Assembly: GCA_003491925.1 (NCBI GenBank)
Contig: DNAU01000160.1
Location: 1 to 7,292, forward strand
Direction of reading: 5' to 3'
From: Chloroflexota bacterium
GTDB taxonomy: Bacteria > Chloroflexota > Dormibacteria > Aeolococcales > Aeolococcaceae
DNA: 7,292 nt
The notes beneath the pieces are model-generated. The model did no database searches. It was not told the DNA's origin and saw only the letters and a program-made list of their open reading frames with translations. This document shows, one piece after another, positions 1 through 4,479 of the stretch (position 1 is its first letter; each line of letters opens with the position of its first letter). The position numbers and the translations under genes are program-made.

Positions 1-469
1 ACATCCGCTCGTGGGTGTAGTGGCTCTCCTCGCTGAAGGCGATGGCCGCGCCGGGCCGGAGCTCGCGGGCCACGAAGAGGGCCTCCAGGTTGGCGATCGT
101 GCCGCTGGAGGTCAGGTGGCCCAGGAAGGCCTCGGGGTAGTGGAACATCGCCGCGATGGCCGCCACCGCCTCGCGCTCCAGCGCCGCCGTCGCCGGTCCC
201 CCGTCGAGCGCGTGGTTGTTGGGATTGATGAGCATCGCCATCAGGTAGGCGGCCGCGGCCGCCGGGTGGGGCGGCTTGAGCATCTGGCCGGCGTAGCTGG
301 GGTGGAAGAAGGGGTAGTTGTCGCCCAGCCGCCGGGCGAGCTCGTCGAGCACCCGGGCCGCCCGCTCCGCGCTCACGTCCACGGAGGGGTGGGCGACGAC
401 CGGCGACCAGCCCGCCTCCCAGCGCCGCACCATCTCGACGGCCTGCAGGCTGGCCGAGTCGAGGTCCAT
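1..469 (-). CDS. PLP-dependent group II decarboxylase, N-terminal part (cut by window edge)
   Basis: This is the N-terminal 156 residues of a pyridoxal-phosphate enzyme of the group II decarboxylase family (glutamate, tyrosine, histidine and aromatic amino acid decarboxylases). Members remove the alpha-carboxyl group of an amino acid to give an amine and CO2 in the cytoplasm. Visible motifs are [10 protein letters not shown] (residues 82-91), the cofactor-phosphate region TSSGTIAN (120-127), and [11 protein letters not shown] (146-156), whose His150 corresponds to the histidine that stacks on the PLP ring. The Schiff-base lysine lies beyond the left edge, so activity and substrate cannot be judged. 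The ATG at 469 is the only plausible start nearby. The frame stays open upstream but has no ATG, GTG or TTG for at least 13 codons, and the only purine-rich stretch (501-510) is about 31 bases away, too far to be a ribosome site. It is transcribed divergently from padR. Many databases would call such a protein an 'aspartate aminotransferase family protein'. The family is confident; the substrate is unknown. Confidence 0.85.
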   Translation of the reverse strand, partial: MDLDSASLQAVEMVRRWEAGWSPVVAHPSVDVSAERAARVLDELARRLGDNYPFFHPSYAGQMLKPPHPAAAAAYLMAMLINPNNHALDGGPATAALEREAVAAIAAMFHYPEAFLGHLTSSGTIANLEALFVARELRPGAAIAFSEESHYTHERM

Positions 470-513
470 CGGACGGAAGTCTAGCGGTCGCGCGGCGAGG
501 TCCCCCTCGCCCC

Positions 514-541
514 TTGACCGCTTTCGGCGCTGTGCTATAGT
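514..541 (+). promoter_or_regulatory. Probable sigma70-type promoter of the padR-ABC transporter operon
   Basis: TTGACC (514-519) and TATAGT (536-541) are separated by 16 bases, a good match to the housekeeping consensus in otherwise very GC-rich DNA. Transcription would begin around 548-553, so an mRNA translated from ATG 554 or 560 would be leaderless or nearly so. This fits the absence of a Shine-Dalgarno sequence there. CTATAG (535-540) is its own reverse complement, so the same core could serve the divergent decarboxylase gene, but no good -35 was found for that direction. No transcript data are available. Confidence 0.6.
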
Positions 542-542
542 G

Positions 543-566
543 CGATGCGCAATATGTCGATGCGCA
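543..566. repeat. 9-bp direct repeat at the padR start, candidate PadR operator
   Basis: CGATGCGCA occurs at 543-551 and again at 558-566, with starts 15 bp apart. Each copy contains the self-complementary hexamer TGCGCA (546-551 and 561-566), so the site also reads as TGCGCA-N9-TGCGCA on both strands. It begins just downstream of the -10 hexamer and overlaps the predicted transcription start and the ATG codons at 545 and 560. PadR proteins usually bind dyad sites at their own promoters, so autoregulation here is plausible. The assignment rests on position and symmetry only. Confidence 0.45.
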
Positions 567-1219
567 TAGCCAGGCCGGCCCAGGGGATGATCGCCCTGAC
601 CGCGCTCGCCCTGCTCACCGAGCGACCCCTGCACCCGTACGAGATGCAGCGGCTGATGCACGACCGGCGCAAGGACTACGCCGAGGGCAAGATGCGGGCC
701 CTCTACCGGGCCATCGAGGAGCTCGAGGCGGCCGGCTGGATCGAGCCGGTCGAGACCACTCGCGAAGGGCGGCGGCCGGAGCGCACCGTCTACCGGATCA
801 CCCCCGAGGGGCACGAGGCGCTCGAGGACTGGCTCCAGGACGTCCTGGAGCGGCCGGCCCCAGAGCACCTCGCCTTCACCGCCGCCGTCGGCATGCTCGC
901 CTACCTGCCCCAGGATCGGGCCGCGGATGCGCTCCAGCACCGGGTGGTGGAACTCCGGGCCGAGCTGGCGGCGCGCGACGAGGCGTCGTCGGCCCTGGAC
1001 CAGGAGATGCACCTCCCCCGCATCGTCCTGCTCGAGGACGAGCACGAGCGAGCCCTCCGCGAAGCCGAGCTGCGCTGGGTCCTCGCGCTGCTGGAGGACA
1101 TGCGCTCAGGCCGGCTGGTCTGGGACGAGGAGATCCTCCGCGCCCACTTCGCAGCCATGCATGATCACGAGGCCGCCCGGCGAGGACGCCACCACGGGCC
1201 GGTCTCCGAACCAGTCTGA
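560..1219 (+). CDS. PadR-family transcriptional regulator
   Basis: This protein has about 219 residues, with an N-terminal winged helix-turn-helix of the PadR family and a C-terminal helical dimerisation region. Residues 8-37 form the first helices ([20 protein letters not shown] region). Residues 44-62 carry the recognition helix and the typical [15 protein letters not shown] core. The wing runs through [13 protein letters not shown] (72-84). Residues 85-200 are charged, largely helical sequence as in long-form PadR proteins (Vir-like C-terminal domain). The frame also contains ATGs at 545 and 554, but 545 is only four bases past the -10 hexamer, so 554 or 560 fits better as a leaderless start. 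ATG 587 is also possible, at the cost of nine residues. The ABC ATPase follows after 28 bases on the same strand. PadR members next to drug ABC transporters generally repress them and are released by the exported compound. That role is inferred here, and the ligand is unknown. Confidence 0.88.
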   Translation: MRIARPAQGMIALTALALLTERPLHPYEMQRLMHDRRKDYAEGKMRALYRAIEELEAAGWIEPVETTREGRRPERTVYRITPEGHEALEDWLQDVLERPAPEHLAFTAAVGMLAYLPQDRAADALQHRVVELRAELAARDEASSALDQEMHLPRIVLLEDEHERALREAELRWVLALLEDMRSGRLVWDEEILRAHFAAMHDHEAARRGRHHGPVSEPV

Positions 1220-1247
1220 CCGAGCCGACGAGAGGAGATCCCCGCCG

Positions 1248-2195
1248 ATGATCCACACCAGACAGCTGCGCCGCACCTTCAAGGGTCGGCGGTCGACGGT
1301 CGAGGCCGTGGCCGGCGTCGACCTCGACGTGACCGGCGGCCAGACCTTCGGCTTCCTCGGCCCCAACGGGGCCGGCAAGACGACCACGCTCCGGATGCTC
1401 TCCACGCTCCTCCCGGTGACCAGCGGCGAGGCGACCGTGGCCGGATGCGACCTGCGCCGGGAGCCGGCCAAGGTGCGCCAGCGGATCGGTTACGTCAGCC
1501 AGGAGGGGAGCAGCTACTCGGAGGTCAGCGGGCGCCGCGAGCTGGTCATCCAGGGACGCCTCTACGGGATGAGCGGGCCGGCCGCCGACAAGCGGGCGGC
1601 GGAGCTGCTCGAGACCCTCGAGCTCACCGACTGCGGTGACCGCAAGACCAAGACGTACTCCGGCGGCCAGAAGCGCCGCCTCGACGTCGGGATCGGGCTG
1701 ATGCACCTCCCCCAGCTCCTCTTCCTGGACGAGCCCACCACCGGGCTCGACCCCCAGAGCCGGGCTCGGATGTGGGACGAGGTCCGCCGCCTGCGCGAAT
1801 CCGGCACCACCGTCTTCCTCACCACCCACTACCTGGAGGAGGCCGACGCGCTCTGCGACCGGATCGCCATCATCGACCACGGGAGGATCGTCGCCGAGGG
1901 CACGCCCGAGGAGCTGAAGCGGGAGATCGCCGGCGACGTGGTCCTGGTGGGGCCGGAGGGGCCGCCCGAGCGGGCCCGCGACGTCCTCAAGGGCCAGGAC
2001 TTCATTCGTGAGCTGACCGAGGAGGATGGCGCCCTGCGCCTCTACGTCGACCGGGGCGAGACTGCGATGCCCCAGATCATCCGGCTCCTCGACGGCGCGG
2101 GGGTGACCCTGTCGGCGCTCTCGCTCCACCGTCCGAGCCTTGACGACGTCTTCTTCCGCCAGACCGGGCGCTCGCTCCGCGAGACGGCGCCATGA
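1248..2195 (+). CDS. DrrA-type ABC transporter ATP-binding protein
   Basis: This is a 315-residue cytoplasmic ATPase that would power the adjacent ABC-2 permease. All nucleotide-binding motifs are intact: Walker A GPNGAGKTT (38-46, Lys44), Q-loop Gln85, signature YSGGQKRR (137-144), Walker B LLFLDEP (157-163, catalytic Glu162), D-loop at 166-168 and H-loop His194. The C-terminal 90 or so residues follow the DrrA (daunorubicin resistance) pattern, including the conserved PSLDDVFF stretch near the end. Length and motifs match drug-export ATPases of this class. ATG 1248 is chosen because AGAGGAG (1231-1237) sits at a suitable distance and homology begins at once. The same frame stays open upstream to 927, but only as a shadow of padR. 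Its stop at 2193-2195 overlaps an ATG (ATGA, 2192-2195) that opens a 13-codon frame before the permease. The substrate cannot be read from the sequence. Confidence 0.93.
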   Translation: MIHTRQLRRTFKGRRSTVEAVAGVDLDVTGGQTFGFLGPNGAGKTTTLRMLSTLLPVTSGEATVAGCDLRREPAKVRQRIGYVSQEGSSYSEVSGRRELVIQGRLYGMSGPAADKRAAELLETLELTDCGDRKTKTYSGGQKRRLDVGIGLMHLPQLLFLDEPTTGLDPQSRARMWDEVRRLRESGTTVFLTTHYLEEADALCDRIAIIDHGRIVAEGTPEELKREIAGDVVLVGPEGPPERARDVLKGQDFIRELTEEDGALRLYVDRGETAMPQIIRLLDGAGVTLSALSLHRPSLDDVFFRQTGRSLRETAP

Positions 2196-2233
2196 GCGCG
2201 GCGATTCCCTTCCAGATGGAGAACCGATCGTGA
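2192..2233 (+). other. 13-codon ORF bridging ATPase and permease (micro-ORF or frameshifted permease N-terminus)
   Basis: An ATG at 2192 overlaps the ATPase stop (ATGA) and encodes MSAAIPFQMENRS. It ends at TGA 2231-2233, which overlaps the permease GTG start (GTGA, 2230-2233). An ATGA overlap is the usual junction between DrrA-like and DrrB-like genes, and such permeases often carry 10-20 cytoplasmic residues before the first helix. The peptide may therefore be the original permease N-terminus separated by a one-base change. It could instead be a coupling micro-ORF, or chance. There is no evidence that the peptide itself has a function. Confidence 0.4.
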
Positions 2234-2991
2234 AGCTGCTCCGCGACACCTGGCTGATGTTTGTCCGCTACTTCCTCATCTTCATCGGCAACCCGGCCTG
2301 GGTGATCATCGGGGTCATCCAGCCGGTGCTCTACCTGCTCCTCTTCGCCCCCCTGCTCAAGTCGCTGGTGCACATCCCCGGATTCCCGCCGGGTGGCGCC
2401 TACAACGTCTTCGTGCCCGGGTTGCTGATCCAGCTCGGCCTCTTCGGGGCCAGCGGCGTGGGCTTCGGGCTGATCGACGAGCTGCGCTCGGGAGTGATCG
2501 AGCGTTTCCGGGTGACCCCGGTCAGCCGCCTCGCCCTGCTGCTGGGCCGGGCCGGCCGCGACCTCCTCACCCTCATCGTCCAATCGATCATCCTGCTGGC
2601 GCTGGCGATCCCCTTCGGGCTCAAGCCGACCTGGATCGGTGTGCTGGTGATGCTCGGATTGGTCGCCCTCATCGGGCTCGGGATGTCGTCGCTCGCCTAC
2701 TCTGCCGCGCTCGCCCTCAAGGACGAGAACTCGTACGCGCCGCTGGTCTTCACGCTCTCGCTCCCACTCCTGCTGCTGAGCGGAGTCCTGCTGCCGCTGC
2801 AGCTCGCCCCCGACTGGCTGCAGCACATCGCCCAGGTCAACCCGCTCTCCTACGCGGTGACGGCCGCCCGCGACGTCTTCAACGGCAACGGCGGGTCCAT
2901 CGACGTGGTCAAGGGGCTGGCGATCATGGCCGCCCTGGCGGTCGTGGGGGTGGCGATCGGCGCCCGGAGGTTCTCGCGCGCCATCGCTTGA
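2230..2991 (+). CDS. ABC-2 type (DrrB-like) transport permease
   Basis: This is a 253-residue integral membrane protein with about six predicted helices (near residues 24-41, 60-82, 104-130, 135-160, 170-190 and 227-244). It is expected to form the membrane pore of the exporter with the preceding ATPase. The ABC-2 signature is present at ELRSGVIERFRVTPVSR (84-100) followed by the GRAGRDLL helix. The C-terminal NPLSYAVTAARDVFNGN (204-220) is the usual loop before the last helix. The GTG start at 2230 is supported by TGGAGAA (2217-2223) six bases upstream. Earlier codons in the frame lie inside the ATPase gene. The N-terminal tail before the conserved RDTWLMFVRY (5-14) is only four residues, short for this family; see the 13-codon frame at 2192. 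Exporters of this class handle hydrophobic drugs, glycolipids or antibiotics. No substrate can be assigned. Confidence 0.9.
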   Translation: MKLLRDTWLMFVRYFLIFIGNPAWVIIGVIQPVLYLLLFAPLLKSLVHIPGFPPGGAYNVFVPGLLIQLGLFGASGVGFGLIDELRSGVIERFRVTPVSRLALLLGRAGRDLLTLIVQSIILLALAIPFGLKPTWIGVLVMLGLVALIGLGMSSLAYSAALALKDENSYAPLVFTLSLPLLLLSGVLLPLQLAPDWLQHIAQVNPLSYAVTAARDVFNGNGGSIDVVKGLAIMAALAVVGVAIGARRFSRAIA

Positions 2992-3028
2992 GGGAGCGCG
3001 CTCAGCACATCAGCTCTCCGCAATGGCG

Positions 3029-3101
3029 AAGGGACTGGCGCCGCGAGTAGACCACCACCTCGCCAAGGTGGGGGTCGCGAGTTCCAGCCCCGCCTCCCGC
3101 T
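3029..3101 (+). pseudogene. Degenerate tRNA-Gly(GCC)-like sequence
   Basis: The stretch aligns without gaps over a full 73-base tRNA length to the common bacterial tRNA-Gly(GCC), as remembered. The anticodon stem CCACC/GGTGG (3055-3059, 3067-3071) is perfect around loop TCGCCAA, placing GCC at 34-36. The variable region GGGTC and T-stem GCGAG follow, and the acceptor strand CTCCCGC (3094-3100) plus discriminator T end it. Damage is clear: C replaces the universal T33, C replaces the purine at 57, one T-stem pair is A-C, A14 and G18 are lost from the D-loop, the D-stem is broken, and only four of seven acceptor pairs remain (GGGA/TCCC). Conservation is best from the anticodon arm to the 3' end. 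It is most likely a dead tRNA copy or an old attachment-site half, not a working tRNA. Confidence 0.6.
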
Positions 3102-3145
3102 GCGGGCGACGGAGCACAACTGCGAGTCGTAGCGTGCCAAGCGGG

Positions 3146-3161
3146 TCGCGGCGCGCCGCGA
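3146..3161. repeat. Perfect 16-bp palindrome in the convergent gap
   Basis: TCGCGGCGCGCCGCGA equals its own reverse complement. It could fold as a 6-bp stem with a 4-base loop on either strand, between the transporter operon and the minus-strand genes that converge on it. There is no T-tract on either side, so it is not a classical intrinsic terminator. In DNA this GC-rich a palindrome of this length could be accidental. Confidence 0.35.
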
Positions 3162-3284
3162 GCTCAGCGCTTCAGGGTGGGCCAGCACCAGGACGGAGAG
3201 CTCGAAGAGGGCGAGCAGCGGCACCGCCAGGAACAGCGGGGTGACCGGGTCGGCGCCGGGCGTGACCAGCTCGGCGCCGACGAG
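3160..3284 (-). pseudogene. TatC C-terminal fragment (gene remnant)
   Basis: Reading the minus strand from about 3284 gives LVGAELVTPGADPVTPLF followed by LAVPLLALFELSVLVLA. This matches the end of TatC, the multi-spanning receptor of the twin-arginine protein translocase. The TP-x-x-DPV-T loop, the LAVPL start of the last helix and its FELS motif are all recognisable. Only the last 35-40 residues are present, against roughly 230-280 in a full TatC. Upstream the frame loses similarity and meets TAG near 3340, with no ATG. GTG 3224 would start in the middle of the helix. Downstream the frame runs on into the tRNA-like sequence. A working TatC cannot be made from this, so it is read as a remnant left by deletion or recombination. 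Recognition is by motif only and the ends are approximate. Confidence 0.6.
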
Positions 3285-3364
3285 ACCACACGATTGGAGC
3301 GATGGGTGCGCGACCGGCCAGCCGCCCGCAGCTATGGGCTACCGCTTCCGCAGAGGCGCGATCC

Positions 3365-4390
3365 TCAGCGGCGACGCAACCGGCTGTCGCTGATATCGGG
3401 CGCGGCCCAGCCGGCATCGGCCGGATTGACGTTCGTCCCAGGGGGCACGATCTCGTCGATGCGGTCGAGGGTGGCCTCGTCGAGGGTGACGTCGGCGGCA
3501 CCGAGCTGGCTCTCGAGATGCTCCATGGTGCGCGGCCCGATGATCGCCGCGGTGACCGCCGGGTGCCGGAGGACGAAGGCGATGGCGAGGTGGATGAGGC
3601 TGATCCCGGCCTGGTCGGCGAGATGGGCCAGCGCGTCGGCGGCCTCGAGCTTGCGCTGGTTGCCCGGGAGCGAGAGGTCGAAGCGCTGCGGCAGCCGCTG
3701 CGAGCGCAGGCTGCCGGGTGCGGGCTGACCGAGGCGGTAGCCTCCGGAGAGGAAGCCGCCGCACAGGGGCCCCCAGGGGATGACGCCCATGCCGTACTGC
3801 TGGCAGACGGGCAGCACCTCGGCCTCGACTCCCCGGACGAGCATCGAGTACGGCGGCTGCTCGCAGAGGAACCGCTCCCGGCCCCGGCGCTCGGCCACCC
3901 ACTGGGCCTCGACGATCTGCGACGGGGGGAAGGTGGAGCTGCCGATGGCGCGCACCTTGCCGGCCCGGACCAGGTCGGTGAGCGCACCCAGCGTCTCGTC
4001 GATGTCGCAGCTCGGGTCGGGGCGGTGGATCTGGTAGAGGTCGATCCAGTCGGTGCGCAGCCGCCGAAGGCTCGCCTCGCACTCGCGGATGATCCAGCGG
4101 CGCGAGTTGCCCTGGGCGTTGGGGTCGTCGCCCATCTGGCCGTGCACCTTGGTGGCGAGCACCACCTGGTCCCGCCTCCCTCCGGCGAGGGCCCGCCCCA
4201 CGATCTCCTCGGACTCGCCCTGCGAGTAGACGTCGGCGGTGTCGATGAAGGTGATGCCCGCGTCGAGCGCCCGGTGGATGATCCCGATCGACTCGTCCTG
4301 GTCCGGGTTGCCCCAGCCCCCGAACATCATGGCCCCGAGGCAGAGCTCGCTGACGCTGATCCCGGTCCGGCCGAGAACCCTCTGTTCCAC
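3365..4390 (-). CDS. Aldo/keto reductase family oxidoreductase
   Basis: This is a 341-residue soluble NAD(P)H-dependent oxidoreductase with the (beta/alpha)8 aldo/keto reductase fold. These enzymes interconvert carbonyls and alcohols on sugars, aldehydes or ketones. The catalytic tetrad is visible as Asp50 and Tyr55 in FIDTADVY (48-55), Lys81 in LATKVHG, and His122 in DLYQIHRPD (117-125). The nucleotide-phosphate site IIGPRTMEHLESQLG lies near residues 284-298. Where many family members have GVSNF, this protein has IGSSTFPPSQI, which I recall from an actinobacterial subgroup. The C-terminal tail ending DSRLRRR is also typical of that subgroup. The start is GTG 4390 and homology begins at once (VLGRTGISVSEL), but no clear ribosome site precedes it. 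It lies 89 bp downstream of the glycosyltransferase gene on the same strand. Its physiological substrate is unknown. Confidence 0.92.
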   Translation of the reverse strand: MEQRVLGRTGISVSELCLGAMMFGGWGNPDQDESIGIIHRALDAGITFIDTADVYSQGESEEIVGRALAGGRRDQVVLATKVHGQMGDDPNAQGNSRRWIIRECEASLRRLRTDWIDLYQIHRPDPSCDIDETLGALTDLVRAGKVRAIGSSTFPPSQIVEAQWVAERRGRERFLCEQPPYSMLVRGVEAEVLPVCQQYGMGVIPWGPLCGGFLSGGYRLGQPAPGSLRSQRLPQRFDLSLPGNQRKLEAADALAHLADQAGISLIHLAIAFVLRHPAVTAAIIGPRTMEHLESQLGAADVTLDEATLDRIDEIVPPGTNVNPADAGWAAPDISDSRLRRR

Positions 4391-4426
4391 GTCGACGACG
4401 ATACGCCGCCGGTAGCCGGGAGCGGC

Positions 4427-4438
4427 CCCGGGCCCGGG
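4427..4438. repeat. 12-bp GC palindrome between glycosyltransferase and reductase genes
   Basis: CCCGGGCCCGGG is self-complementary and sits in the 89-bp gap between the glycosyltransferase stop (4480-4482) and the reductase start (4390). It could form a hairpin at the end of the upstream transcript, but there is no T-run and the surroundings are almost pure G/C. Chance is a real possibility. Confidence 0.3.
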
Positions 4439-4479
4439 CGGGCTCGCCGCGTCAGTGCGCCGAGGCCGCCGCCCCGAGC

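Larger units (their letters stand above)
2992..3364. other. Convergent intergenic region without intact genes
   Basis: This 373-bp gap separates the ends of the plus-strand transporter operon and the minus-strand aldo/keto reductase. A 10-bp palindrome GAGCGCGCTC (2994-3003) sits just after the permease stop. The tRNA-Gly-like relic, the 16-bp palindrome and the TatC fragment then occupy 3029-3284. Nothing recognisable was seen in 3285-3364. No stem followed by a T-run was found for either converging transcript, so termination may be Rho-dependent. Confidence 0.6.

Noticed and set aside
927..1247. N-terminal extension of the ABC ATPase frame back to 927
   Set aside because: This part overlaps padR in another frame and has no similarity to ATPases. 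A good ribosome site precedes ATG 1248, where the homology begins.
876..2249. Open 457-codon frame on the minus strand across padR and the ATPase gene
   Set aside because: It lies opposite two clearly recognised genes, has low-complexity Gly/Ala/Arg/Pro composition and no family motif. It is an antisense shadow of high-GC coding DNA.
2994..3022. Possible hairpin right after the permease stop as an intrinsic terminator
   Set aside because: The 10-bp palindrome is too tight to form a loop. The longer pairing GGGAGC with GCTCTCC needs a bulge and a loop of about 15 bases, and no T-tract follows.
3029..3101. A functional tRNA-Gly gene
   Set aside because: Loss of T33, of the T-loop purine 57, of A14 and G18, of the D-stem and of three acceptor pairs makes folding and decoding unlikely. 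It is listed as a relic instead.
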